The notes under the pieces were generated by a model. It saw only the letters and a list, made by a program, of their open reading frames with translations, had not been told where the DNA came from and did no database searches. The translations under genes were made by a program, and so were the position numbers. DNA of 64,000 nucleotides, from assembly GCA_016793885.1 (NCBI GenBank), contig JAEUHE010000055.1, positions 1-64,000 on the forward strand. The letters are read 5' to 3'. The stretch comes from Verrucomicrobiales bacterium. GTDB taxonomy: Bacteria > Verrucomicrobiota > Verrucomicrobiia > Limisphaerales > UBA11320. Positions 1 through 10,600 of the stretch are shown here, piece by piece; positions within the stretch are counted from its first letter, which is position 1, and each line of letters begins with the position of its first letter.

Positions 1-139
1 GGTATTGTTTGGTGGGGGGGGCGGGGGGGGGGGTGTTGGGGGTTTGGTGGTTGGGGTTTGGGGTTTGTTGTTTGTTTGTTGTTGTTGGGGGTTTGTTGTT
101 TGGGGGTTGGGGGGGGGGGGGGGGTGGTGGGTGGTGACC
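1..139. repeat. G/T-only low-complexity tract at the window edge
   Basis: Almost every base here is G or T on the plus strand, with several runs of seven or more G; only one A and very few C occur before about position 135. No gene can be supported. Such a tract could form G-quadruplexes, but its position at the very edge and its abrupt change to normal sequence near 140 also fit a sequencing or assembly artefact at a contig end. The sequence alone does not decide between them. Confidence 0.7.
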
Positions 140-628
140 TAAAAATAAGGAGCATCGCGCAGCGATGCCACGGGCTCCGAGACCCGCATCACCCCTACTC
201 AAAGATCCTGATCCTTGGCCGATCCAATCGCCGACGCGTGGCACGCCTTTGAGGGTGCTGTTCAATAGGGCCGACAGACCGGGGGTGTCGATGCGCTCCA
301 CGCCCCGCATAGCCTAATCTCTTGGAACCCGGCGGGTTCTCGGCCGCGCATTCAGGAACTCAACCTGGGAAGCGAGGATCTCCTAGAACTTGTTTAGCCC
401 CGGTTTGGAGCTCAAGACGCGGGCGCGACACCACTGTTCCTTCACGCCGCCTGATCCCCTCCCACCTGCGCGTCCACCTACGACGGCCTTAGCCACTCCG
501 TCGCACGCAGGAAAAGCGGAGACGTGTCTCCGCACTCCATAGAGCCATTCCCCATCGCACGTCGTTGGAAAGCAGCAGCGGACTGTGGACCGCGGCTGTT
601 CCTTCGCGTTGCCTCGCTCGAGCGCGGC
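140..628. other. Non-coding stretch with short palindromes (repeat-like)
   Basis: No convincing gene is present; the short open frames here have no recognisable protein content. Three compact inverted repeats can be read: 152-168 (7-bp arms GCATCGC/GCGATGC, 3-nt loop), 325-339 (6-bp arms GAACCC/GGGTTC, 3-nt loop) and 516-533 (8-bp arms GCGGAGAC/GTCTCCGC). Several such palindromes within 400 bases of otherwise empty DNA resemble dispersed extragenic repeats, which from general knowledge are common in Verrucomicrobiota genomes; that comparison is an inference. One palindrome could end transcription of the protease gene that stops at 629, but none is followed by a clear T-run. Confidence 0.45.
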
Positions 629-3600
629 TCACGGTCCGAGGCGTATCACTTCGTAGAAACGATTGGTACTCGGCAGCGGATCGATCGCCTGTGCGGTCGA
701 CGTGTTGGCTCGAATGATGCCTAAAGACTGATCAAACGGTCCAACCGCGTTCGTGCTGTAACGCACGTCGTAACGTTCGCCCACCAGAGCCCGCCATTGA
801 ATTCGAATTCCGTCTCCCAAGGGATCGGCGACCTGGAAGATCTGCAAGCCCGTGTTGAGCGCGTTGGTCCCCGACGCGGTCGCGACACGCACCAGGCCGG
901 TCACCTGGAGGGAATCGTGATTCACCACATTAAAGAACCAGTTCGTCGGCGGGCCAAACGTCGGAAGGAAGAGGTTCGTGTGAATCGAGATGTGCTCCGA
1001 ATTCGTACCGGTTTGGAGATCGCTGAAGTCGTAGAGGTAGGGTGAAGGAAGATCGTTCCGTCGCAGGAAGAGATCCACATCCCCCGTCAGGTTGAGAACC
1101 TCGACCAACAACGCCGAGTTCGTGGCCAGCGTGCCCAACGCGTGGAAATAATTCAGTGCCTCGCCCGGCTGGAGCGAGAAGCCAAACTCGTTCGCCGCCT
1201 CGGTCCAGTTGGTAATGCTGTAGGTATGCGGCGGGACCGGGAATCCGACCGGCAACGGAGTCGTCAACCGCGTCGCCGTCAGATCATAAGTAGCGGTGTT
1301 GGTTCCCGAGTTGTAGACGCCCAAGATCCATGGGATGGGTGTCAGCGGAACCGGGAAGGAGTCTGTCCGAACGATGATCATCTCGTTCGTATCCCGATAA
1401 TTGATGCTGTGATAGTCATAGCGTGTGGGAGTCGGCAGATAGTCGACTCCAGCCAATCCCCGCTTGGCCACGAGATGCAACTCCGCATTCGTCGAGCGGA
1501 GCTCGTAGACGACCGAGTGGAGGTCGGGATGCGGTTCCACCACATGCTTATACCAGTGCATGTTGGTGCCGGGATAGAGGATGTTGGCCACCGGGGGCAC
1601 AGCAGGCCCGGGGAATACGTTAGTGATGCCTGCGAGATCCGCACCAAACGGAGGCACCAACGGAGCGCCATTGGTCAGCGCGATCATCGGCAACTCGAAA
1701 TCCACCCGAACTCGGAACGAAGAACCGCGAGACGTCAGATTCGAGTTCATCACCCCGAGGTAATAACGCGACCCCGGAGCCACCGCGATGCCGGGCAGGG
1801 GGGAGCCCACCTGGAGCTCATGGGGACTGATAACCGGAATGTCCACATCGGGGTCGGGAACCTGGTCGCCGTTGTAGAAGAACACCACGTTGGAGCCGAT
1901 CAGGGTATTCGTGACGTTGATGGCTTCGAGAGGCACATCCACGGCATAGTAGCGGATACCGTCGCGTCGGACGATGTCGGCAAACTCCACACAATTGGTC
2001 AACAGGATCGGCTGTTGGGCGGGAGCAAACAGGACCTGCAAGTACCAACTCCACAAGATGGCGGGTTTCGATGCATTAGCCCCTTCCTTCGCACGAGTAT
2101 CTTTAATATCCAAACGCCAAGTCCCCTGGGCGCTTTCACCGCGAACCGATGGCACTTGGACCAACGGCTCGGCCGGGGTATTGGCCTGATACTTGATTTC
2201 GGTGGGAAGCGGCTCCTCGGCCAAATAGTAGGCGGCAGCAAACGGTTCGCTCACCACGACGTCGTCAATGAGCGTGGTGGAGTTCCACTCACTCAAGAAC
2301 GCCAAATCCTTGGCATCGTTGCGTCCAATGAAGCGAAGTGTGTTGGTTTGCCAATACTCCTTCGGGAAAAGGCGATTGGTGACACCGCTGATGACATATC
2401 GGAAGGAGTCCAACTGAGTGGGCTTCCATCGCGCCGTGACATTGAAGTCGGTCGGGCCAGGGCCATTGTCGGTAAAGTCATCGTCATTGATTCCCAGCCA
2501 GAGGTAATAGTCGCCTGGGGCCTCTGGGACACTGAGAATGGCTTCGTCCCCCACGAAGAAGGGTGGGCTGGCGATCGTCTGCGCCGACAGTGTCGTGGCG
2601 CTGAAGCTCCACTGTCCAACCAGGGAGTAATATGGCAGCCCGCGGGGGCCGGCACCCGCTCCGTCAGGACCGACGCGGGGCCCTGCACTCACGACAATTC
2701 CATTAGTCGGAGTGCTGAGATAAATCTCCTGTCCAGGGCTTCCGCGGAACTTGGGAACCAGGACGGCCTGGCTGAGATTCACGGGATCATGCACACTACC
2801 CACCGGCCCCGGTCCCACCGCAAAACTAACCTGCTGCGTTTGTGCGCTAGAGTCCTTGCGATACGCAAAGGAGAGACGGTATTGGCGCTCGCCACGGATC
2901 GGCAGTTCAGCGGCCACGGCGCCGTCCGACAACGCCAGCACCTGAGAATGCAAGCTACCGGTCACCGAATCGTTGGTGATCATCACACTGCGATTCAACA
3001 CCCGCCATCCCTCGAACAACACGGAGGTGGTATCCTGATAGCCGGTCGGCGTGAGCTCGAAATCGCTCAAGTAGACCGTCGGCTGGGCTTCCGTGCCAGT
3101 CGGTGCGAAGGGAGGAGCCATAAACTTGATGGCTCCATCCGCCAGGTTGGTGCTATCGGTGAAAGTCGCCCACGCATAATTGGTCAGCACTTCCTCGGGA
3201 GTTCCAACCAGCCCGTTAAGACCAAAGGTCTTGCCCAATCCATCGACGCTGGCGTTACCCCGGTTCTCCTTGAGCAGCCAGCGGGTGCCGCGCGGGGAAA
3301 CCAAGTGAATGGCCAAATCGGACACCCGAGGGTGATCCAACCGAATCCCGACCCGCGCCTCGACAATGGGACGGTTCGTCTGAATGGTGATGCCTGCCTG
3401 GGTTTGAGCGTCGTCCGCAATGCCCTGGCCCAAGGGATCCGGGTTTGGCAGGAAGGTCTGGAACGAATCCGACAGTAATCCGCGGGTGATCAAGATCTTG
3501 AGACGGACTGTTTGCCCAAACGGGTTGGGATTGAAAATTCCCAGCTGCCAGCGACCGGGAGCAATGGGAGGCGAGCTGAAATAATCAAGGGTTAGACAGT

Positions 3601-6600
3601 TGGTGTCGCCCACGAGCACCTCCTGAAACGCATCCCAATCCGTCTGCGTGGGACGGTTCAGACCTCGACGCAGGTAGATCTCGACCGGACCGACATTCTC
3701 CGAAACGCAGACCTGAAGCTGACTGGCGTCGAACGGAATATCGATGAAGTCATAGTACCAGCTATTGGGAAGAATGGAGACCAGGCATCCGTCGGTGGTC
3801 AGACATTCCAGATTCTGCGGATCGATGCACAAGGAGACCTTGTTGGCCGTGCCCGCGTGCAAGGGAGAGTTGTCGAACAAGGCAAACTGCCAAACGCCGA
3901 GGGCATCGGAACCCACCAGCGCATTGAGCTTGATGGGGCCCTCGCTCGAGTAGGTGTTGGCATCCAAGTTGGTGCCGCTGTCGTCAAAGCTGATGACCAA
4001 GTTGGTATTCACGCCGGTGAAGGTGTGCGAGAAGAGCGTCACCATGGGATCCGTGGGGCCCTTTAGAAGCGCGGTCAGATCGCCTACATCATCGTGAGTG
4101 AAGTCCATATCGACCCGGGCGTTGCGGATGAGCGACGAACGAGTGCCGATGCCGATGAAGAGAGCCGGCTGGATCTCGTCGAGACCACTGGGGCTTTCAT
4201 TCGAGCCATCGGGAATCACCGTCGGACTGCGAATGAAGTGAATCACCCGGCAGCCGTTCTCATCGCTGTCGAAAGGTTCGCTGCGGGCGATCGCCAGCAG
4301 GGCGTATTCGGCCGCCTGCTGATCCTCCGCCTTCACCGCAATGTAATACTCGCTGTCGGGAGCCGAGTTCGTGAACGCGACAAATTCCGTTCCCAGCCGA
4401 GTCCGCGAGGCACCGCGCCGTTGGTCGCTGGAAATTCGCCCCTGAAGAATGGAGGCCTGGAGGACCGCCGGATCCAGGGTGAGCAGCGCCGGATCAGTAG
4501 ATACATAGAGATCAATATCTCCTTCCGCCAACCGGGGTCGGGAAAGATTATCCGCCTGGAACGTAATGATCGCGACATACGGGTTGGTGCTGCCTTCATT
4601 GACGAACCGATAGAACCGCCATTGCGGCACCACCCCGTTGGTTCCCAGAGCCACGGCGGGATTGGCGCCCACCCGCTCGTTCATGAGAGGGACCTCGTTG
4701 GTCAGGGTGACCAGCGCCGGGCCACTTTGCACCCGCGGCCCAACCGGTTCATCGATCTTAAAGCCATCCTCAATGGTACGATCCCCAATGGAGACCACCA
4801 AGGCATAGTCTTGAACGATCTCGGTAGGCTCGGACGTCACCGCGTTGACATTCACCCGCTTGGCAACCACGGTGATCGAGTACTTGTCGCCCAAAGGCCC
4901 GGAAACAAAAACATTCTCAACGTTGTTCACCACGTCGGTAACGTTGGTGATGGTGGTATCGATGGGGTCGTTGTAGAGCGACTCGGACTTGATGTCGTTG
5001 CCGTAATAGACTTCACCCGAGGTGAGGTTAGTGATGACCAAATCCAGGTCGTTCACGAGCTTGATGCCAACGCCGGGATTGCCGGGCGGATCCGTCCAGA
5101 CAAGCGTGACACGCAAGTCATTCAAGGCGGCGAAGGCGTTGGTCGGACTAAAGGTCAGGGTCCGGGTCTCGCTTTCGCCGGTAGCGAGGGAAGCGTTGTT
5201 GGTTTGATCATAGAACCGCACCGGCCAGCTGTCGGGGGCGGTTGGCTTCGAATCCATGACCTTGGGAATGATCCGCGGCAGCTCCGGTTTGCCCCAGCCC
5301 TGCATGTTGAGGGTGGACTTGACCTGGAAGTCATAAAGATCACCCACCGTGTCCGAGCCGTTGATCAACAGAGCCTTGGTCAGTGCCGGGCTTGGCAATG
5401 GGTAGTTGAGACGATTGGTGAAAAACTCGTGCATGAGCGCAATCATGCCGCTGATCGCCGGAGCAGCCATGCTCGTGCCGCTCTCATAGCGGTAGAGCGG
5501 TCCGACCTGGTCGTTCAGCTTCTTCAGCTCGGTGAAATACTCGGAAGATACCGGCGCGTTGGTCACGGTCACGATGGCGATGAGATCGAAGGCCACCGGA
5601 AAGTTGGTGGTGTTCTCGATCGCGATCACCCAGTTGCCGCCGCCGGTCACCGGGAACCGAACAAAATTGGTGCCTTCAAAGTCGTTCGGAGGAGGCAATA
5701 CATCCTTACGCACCCCGATCAGGAGCGGCGGAATCGGAACGGGAGACTTGGCATTCGGAATGGAGCGCAAGCTCACCTCAATGGAGTTGTCGGGCACCTG
5801 GACCGTGTAGAAATTGGTCCAGGTGGCGTTGATCGATTGATCGCGCAGGAAGAGCGGGATGTGATCGATCTGCAAAATGGGGTCCTTCCAATCCACGCTG
5901 CGGGTGGAGATGATGAAGGAACCGGGAGCAACGACATCGGGCTTGAATCGGCCGAACTCACCTTCGAGGTTGATGCCCACATTCCCGCGACTGGAGTAAT
6001 CGGCGATCTCGTTGTTGCTGTCGGTGTCGGCATAGAAGAACGAATTCGTCTGCGGTTCGCCGAAGGCGTTGGTGGTGACCGGACCGTTAGTGATACGACG
6101 CAGGCTCTCCAGAGCTCCGACCGTGATCACATTCTTAGCCGTCGCCGGGGTCGTCACGGTGTCTCCCGATCCTCCCAGTCCATCGTTGTCCCCTCCGCCG
6201 GAATTACCCGCTGCGAAAACGAAGGTCACTGGCTGCTGTCCGGGCAACGACGGCAACGCATCGCGCACCGCGGCGTCATAGCTCGCCGCGGCGGAATCAT
6301 ACTCATTGATTCCCAGGTAGCCCCAGCTGTTGTTGGAGATCAGCGCGTCGTTGAGCACAGCCGCCTCCTGAAGATAATTGTCGGAGAGGAAGGATCCGAA
6401 GAAGGGATCGATCAACACCGGAACAATGATGGCTTCCGGAGCTTTACCCTGGAAGCTGGCATTGGTCGCGGACCCGGGTGGCATGTTGGTGCCGGAGAGC
6501 GCGGGGAAGTTTTTTCCGCTGCTCGCAATCGTGCCGGCGACATGCGTTCCATGCCCATCGGGATCGACGTGCGCGGCCGGCTCCCCGTCCAGAACGCGGC

Positions 6601-7588
6601 CAACAAGATCGGCATGAGTTTCGTCGACGCCCGTGTCATTGACGTTCACGCGGATGCCTTTGCCGGTCAAACCCAGGTATTGGGCATCCAGGCCCCCGTT
6701 GGTGCTCGTGCCCAAGCTCAGGGCGGTCATGTCATTGGCGGCTTGCCGCTTCACATAGGGATCAATCCACTGCACTCGATCATTCTGCGCAAAGTCCGTC
6801 AGACGGCTCGACGCAGCCCGGACGATAACCTCCGTCCCAAACGGCGACCGGCTCTGTCCCAAAACCTCCAGGTTCATGATGCGCAATTCAGCCACCATCG
6901 CCTCAGCCTCTTGGGGAAACACCAATAACCGGAAGGATTTTTCCTCAGGAGGAGGCGTCTGGCTGATCGCGTCCTTGAGCAAAGCCGGAGACAGTTTGAA
7001 ATAAGGAATCCAGGGGATAACAGAGCGAACGAGCGGGGATTGACGAATCTGCTCCGCTTTTGCGCTGTCCATTCGGACCAGCAGTGCGTTGTTGGGCACA
7101 TAGCTGATGATCTCGGCCTGAAGGGAGGTCAGCAGCTGACGGAATCCACGATCGAGCGAAACCTTGGACTGAACGACGTAGTTTTCCGTGGGGCCTTTGG
7201 GCTGCAGGGAATCCGGAACCTGCAGAGCGAGTGGCTTACGGAGATCCAGCAAGGCATTGGCCAACAGCAGGGCATCGTCACGGCGCGCCAGCTCGTCGAG
7301 CTTGGTATCGCTGTTGCGCAACCGCAGGGGGTAGCGAGCCTTGGGCGGTTCAGGAAAGCGATTGGTGGACACATACTCAATCCGGCCCACCGCGGCGGAC
7401 AGCAGCGCGGGCGCCAGGGGACCACCGGCCGCTTGCGGCGGGGCCGAGGTCGTGACGGGGCTGACAGGAGACGGCGCCGCAGGTGTTTTGCGACGGGCAG
7501 CCTCCTTCCGACCCAAGTCCCAAAACATCGCCGCACCAAAAAAGCAAAGCAGGCTGATCACCAGCCAGGTTCTAGGCTTGAAGGACAT
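629..7588 (-). CDS. Giant secreted subtilisin-like (S8) serine protease with P-type domains
   Basis: About 2319 residues. An N-terminal hydrophobic segment (about residues 7-22) acts as signal or anchor and is followed by a Pro-rich linker. The subtilase domain carries the full triad: Asp near 318 (NVNDTGVD), His near 346 (DGHGTHVAG), oxyanion Asn near 462 (AAGNSG) and Ser near 706 (SGTSMAAP). About 130 extra residues, beta-rich and PPC-like, sit between the oxyanion Asn and the Ser. The long C-terminal part is Thr/Asn-rich and holds at least two proprotein-convertase P-like modules with phrases such as DVGDLTALL and RVSDLAIHLVSP. No PEP-CTERM or other sorting tag is seen. ATG at 7588 is chosen because a GAGAGAG purine run lies 8 nt upstream; TTG at 7594 is possible. 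It follows the pseudopilin operon after about 100 bases, so it may be co-expressed or a secretion substrate (inference). Confidence 0.9.
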   Translation of the reverse strand: MSFKPRTWLVISLLCFFGAAMFWDLGRKEAARRKTPAAPSPVSPVTTSAPPQAAGGPLAPALLSAAVGRIEYVSTNRFPEPPKARYPLRLRNSDTKLDELARRDDALLLANALLDLRKPLALQVPDSLQPKGPTENYVVQSKVSLDRGFRQLLTSLQAEIISYVPNNALLVRMDSAKAEQIRQSPLVRSVIPWIPYFKLSPALLKDAISQTPPPEEKSFRLLVFPQEAEAMVAELRIMNLEVLGQSRSPFGTEVIVRAASSRLTDFAQNDRVQWIDPYVKRQAANDMTALSLGTSTNGGLDAQYLGLTGKGIRVNVNDTGVDETHADLVGRVLDGEPAAHVDPDGHGTHVAGTIASSGKNFPALSGTNMPPGSATNASFQGKAPEAIIVPVLIDPFFGSFLSDNYLQEAAVLNDALISNNSWGYLGINEYDSAAASYDAAVRDALPSLPGQQPVTFVFAAGNSGGGDNDGLGGSGDTVTTPATAKNVITVGALESLRRITNGPVTTNAFGEPQTNSFFYADTDSNNEIADYSSRGNVGINLEGEFGRFKPDVVAPGSFIISTRSVDWKDPILQIDHIPLFLRDQSINATWTNFYTVQVPDNSIEVSLRSIPNAKSPVPIPPLLIGVRKDVLPPPNDFEGTNFVRFPVTGGGNWVIAIENTTNFPVAFDLIAIVTVTNAPVSSEYFTELKKLNDQVGPLYRYESGTSMAAPAISGMIALMHEFFTNRLNYPLPSPALTKALLINGSDTVGDLYDFQVKSTLNMQGWGKPELPRIIPKVMDSKPTAPDSWPVRFYDQTNNASLATGESETRTLTFSPTNAFAALNDLRVTLVWTDPPGNPGVGIKLVNDLDLVITNLTSGEVYYGNDIKSESLYNDPIDTTITNVTDVVNNVENVFVSGPLGDKYSITVVAKRVNVNAVTSEPTEIVQDYALVVSIGDRTIEDGFKIDEPVGPRVQSGPALVTLTNEVPLMNERVGANPAVALGTNGVVPQWRFYRFVNEGSTNPYVAIITFQADNLSRPRLAEGDIDLYVSTDPALLTLDPAVLQASILQGRISSDQRRGASRTRLGTEFVAFTNSAPDSEYYIAVKAEDQQAAEYALLAIARSEPFDSDENGCRVIHFIRSPTVIPDGSNESPSGLDEIQPALFIGIGTRSSLIRNARVDMDFTHDDVGDLTALLKGPTDPMVTLFSHTFTGVNTNLVISFDDSGTNLDANTYSSEGPIKLNALVGSDALGVWQFALFDNSPLHAGTANKVSLCIDPQNLECLTTDGCLVSILPNSWYYDFIDIPFDASQLQVCVSENVGPVEIYLRRGLNRPTQTDWDAFQEVLVGDTNCLTLDYFSSPPIAPGRWQLGIFNPNPFGQTVRLKILITRGLLSDSFQTFLPNPDPLGQGIADDAQTQAGITIQTNRPIVEARVGIRLDHPRVSDLAIHLVSPRGTRWLLKENRGNASVDGLGKTFGLNGLVGTPEEVLTNYAWATFTDSTNLADGAIKFMAPPFAPTGTEAQPTVYLSDFELTPTGYQDTTSVLFEGWRVLNRSVMITNDSVTGSLHSQVLALSDGAVAAELPIRGERQYRLSFAYRKDSSAQTQQVSFAVGPGPVGSVHDPVNLSQAVLVPKFRGSPGQEIYLSTPTNGIVVSAGPRVGPDGAGAGPRGLPYYSLVGQWSFSATTLSAQTIASPPFFVGDEAILSVPEAPGDYYLWLGINDDDFTDNGPGPTDFNVTARWKPTQLDSFRYVISGVTNRLFPKEYWQTNTLRFIGRNDAKDLAFLSEWNSTTLIDDVVVSEPFAAAYYLAEEPLPTEIKYQANTPAEPLVQVPSVRGESAQGTWRLDIKDTRAKEGANASKPAILWSWYLQVLFAPAQQPILLTNCVEFADIVRRDGIRYYAVDVPLEAINVTNTLIGSNVVFFYNGDQVPDPDVDIPVISPHELQVGSPLPGIAVAPGSRYYLGVMNSNLTSRGSSFRVRVDFELPMIALTNGAPLVPPFGADLAGITNVFPGPAVPPVANILYPGTNMHWYKHVVEPHPDLHSVVYELRSTNAELHLVAKRGLAGVDYLPTPTRYDYHSINYRDTNEMIIVRTDSFPVPLTPIPWILGVYNSGTNTATYDLTATRLTTPLPVGFPVPPHTYSITNWTEAANEFGFSLQPGEALNYFHALGTLATNSALLVEVLNLTGDVDLFLRRNDLPSPYLYDFSDLQTGTNSEHISIHTNLFLPTFGPPTNWFFNVVNHDSLQVTGLVRVATASGTNALNTGLQIFQVADPLGDGIRIQWRALVGERYDVRYSTNAVGPFDQSLGIIRANTSTAQAIDPLPSTNRFYEVIRLGP

Positions 7589-7696
7589 AGACAATACTCT
7601 CTCTTAACTTACGTTTCGATTACCCCGCACCACCTGCCCCGCAGCATGGTCCCCCGCTACTCAGCATCCAAAAAGGTCTACAACTACTAATATCTG

Positions 7697-10600
7697 TTAA
7701 AATCCGTCGGCAGGCAACTGCTCAAAACTCTCCACCACCGGGCGCAAGACCATCCGCTGGCCGGGAGCTACGGCCGATCCGATCTTGCGGGCCGTGTTCT
7801 CGAATCGGATGACCGTTTTGGTCGCCATTTCAGCGGTAATCTGGTAGTTGGTGCAAAGATTGTAGTAATCCGATGCCGCGTTCTTGATCAGCGAGTCCTG
7901 GGCGGGCTGCAAGGCTTGGCCAAAGGCATAGATGACGAACCTCGGCTCATCGGATCGAATGAGCGAAAGCACCTGCCGCGGAATCATCTCGTAGGCTTCC
8001 TCGGAGATCCCCATCTGGCGGAACCGCGCATCGCTGAGGTTGAGAAACGGAGATTGGAGGGTAAGCTCGGGCACGGCCAGGATCTGTCCCACGCTCGCAT
8101 ACAGTCCATTGGTGAACCACAGTCGGGTTCGATTGATTCCATTGACGATTTTGCCGACCGGCGATTCGGAGGCAGCCGTGAGACCGGGCTGGATCACCGC
8201 GAAGGAGAGCGCGGGAGGCTGCAGCGGGTTCCTGGCCGCAAACCGCTTGGCCACATCGTTCAGTTCCACGTGGTTGGTCAGAACCACCACCCCGCTCAGC
8301 ACAGCCGACCAGGCAGCCAATCCGCTCTGGTTGACGCCGATCTTGCCCGCTCCGGCGGAGTCGCTTCCTCCCACCGTGAACATGTCGACCAAGGACCAAT
8401 CGTTCGTCGGAAAGTTGAGCCAGGTGTTGGTGTACGCATTCTGGTTGAGCCGATACGCCTTGAACATGTCGACCGCGACGTGACTCAGCCAGGATTCGGT
8501 GGCGAGGGCAGCGGTTCCGTCCGGTGCAGATTTAAGGTAAATGGACTGCCAAGGGGTGCCCCGATGGATACGCCCGATGGCCCCCAAATTAGCCAGGCGG
8601 TTGGTGGGAAAGTCCCAGTCATCCGGGGTGCGCACCATAGGGTCGCGGACGAAGGGATCGAAATCCTGAACGGAGGCAGTGGCGGTGGTTGAAGCCTGGG
8701 CCTTGGCACTGGATGGCCAGGGCTGATGGGAGCTTTTGTTGACCTCACCCAGGTTCCAGGCATTGGACACCGCGGCGTTCAAGCTGTTGCTGAGTCCATT
8801 GACCAACGGAGGAATCATCGCCCCCTTGTAGTCGCCATAGTTGGTTCCGTAGGAGCCAAAGTTTTGCGGCTGATAAGCCTTCAACATTTGCTCAGGCGTG
8901 TGATGCAAAAGGGGATCATTCGCCTGCCAGGAGGTGAGCTGGAAGAAGGCTTGGTGAGCGGTTAGAGGAGCCTGCTTCTGCAGATTCGTATTGCTAGGAC
9001 CGCCGCTGAAAAATTCGAGAAAGTTGAGAACCTCGGCATCCACCGTGGCGAGTCGGGAAAAATCTCTCCAGCTGGCTCGAAGGCCGGGGAGGTTCAATCC
9101 CTGCCAGCTCGCAAAGACCTGGTTCGAAGCCCCCACGGTGGGGATATCGATTCGCGCGCTGCCATCGACTCGATTCGTGACCCACATCTGCCGAATCGCC
9201 GTGGTCAATCCCCCGCCGCCCGCGTTGGCCGAGTCGCCGCTGTCGTTGAGATATTGATTCAAATCGAACGCGGTCTCCAATCGATTCATGCTCACCGCGT
9301 CGATCACCCGTCCGAACCCTGGAGTGCCCGGCGCTGTATCGGCATCGAAGAGCAGATACATGAACTCGTTGGTGGTCCGGCAGTTGAACGCCGCCGAGGA
9401 AAAGCGGGCCGGCGTCCGATACAGATTTCCGCGGAAGTCCGTGAACGTCCCGCGCGGGTTGCCTGGGGTGTAGAGCGCCTGATTGAGCAGCACCAGGTTC
9501 GTCAACGCCGGCACCCGGATAGCGAATTTGTTGAACAGGCCTCCCCGCCAGCTGTTTGCGGGAATATCGGTTCGGAAATCATAGTCGTTCGTCGCGGTAG
9601 TGAGGAAATTGGTCCCCTCGAACAACGTGGTCGTCAGGCGTCCCTTGATGCGGGCAATGAGCCGGCGGGGATAGGCGCTGGTGTAACCGTTGATCAGCTC
9701 CACGCCGAAACGATTCGAGGCGCTCATCACGAAGAATTCGTTCAGGTATTCGTTCATCGGCCGCGAACCCCGCCGCAAATCCTCACTTACGCTCTGCTTC
9801 GTGACCAGCAGCTTGCGCGACAGATCAAAGCCCGAAGCCAGAACGATCTCGTTCAGCGAAGGAATTCCTTTGCGCGTCGCCACGATGGGGGGAACTCCAT
9901 ACACGTTCAGGTTGTCAACCACCTGATCGACGGTTGCCACCGCCATCCGCTTGACCAGCTCGGAAATGGAGATCCACGGATACGCATCCGGATTGAGTAG
10001 GGTTCCATCATCCTCGAGATAACCAGCGATCACCACGTCCCCGTTGGAACGGCGAGCGAACCGGGGACGATAGATGGTAGGCAGATAACCGGCATGGTTC
10101 TCAGGCACCGTCGGGCGGCTGGGCGCAATTCGGTTGGTGCTGGCCTCATATAAATTGGCCGACACCTGCAGCAGGCGGTGCACCGCTGAGTTGTAGTAGT
10201 TGATGGGAAACACCGGGATATTCGTGACACTCAGCTGGGTCAAAGCCGGCAGGTCGCGGGGACGCAGAAAGTTCCGGGGATTGTTAGTAACGGTGGTCGG
10301 ACCTAGGAGCGGGTCAAAACGATAGGCGAAGTTCGGACTGAACAAATCCTCATCACTCGTGGCACCGCTGTAGTTGGTGTTTACATTGGCCAGATGATCG
10401 CGGATCAGCCGATCGGCTACGGTCATGAAGAAGTCGGCCGGATCCCACGCCACCAAATCCGTCGTCTTATAACCGTCCAGATTCTTGAAACTCAGGTTGA
10501 TTTTGTCTTCCGTTCCGGTGCCCGTGTCGGTTCCCAGTTGGGAGAGCAGACGATAGAAGGTGTAGCGGTTGTAGGTCCCTCGGTTGGTCGATGCCGCTTG

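Noticed and set aside
1142-6928. Long open frames on the plus strand opposite the protease (778 and 944 codons)
   Set aside because: The minus-strand frame has a full subtilase triad and P-like domains; the plus-strand proteins have no recognisable domain and an Arg/His-rich composition typical of antisense reading.
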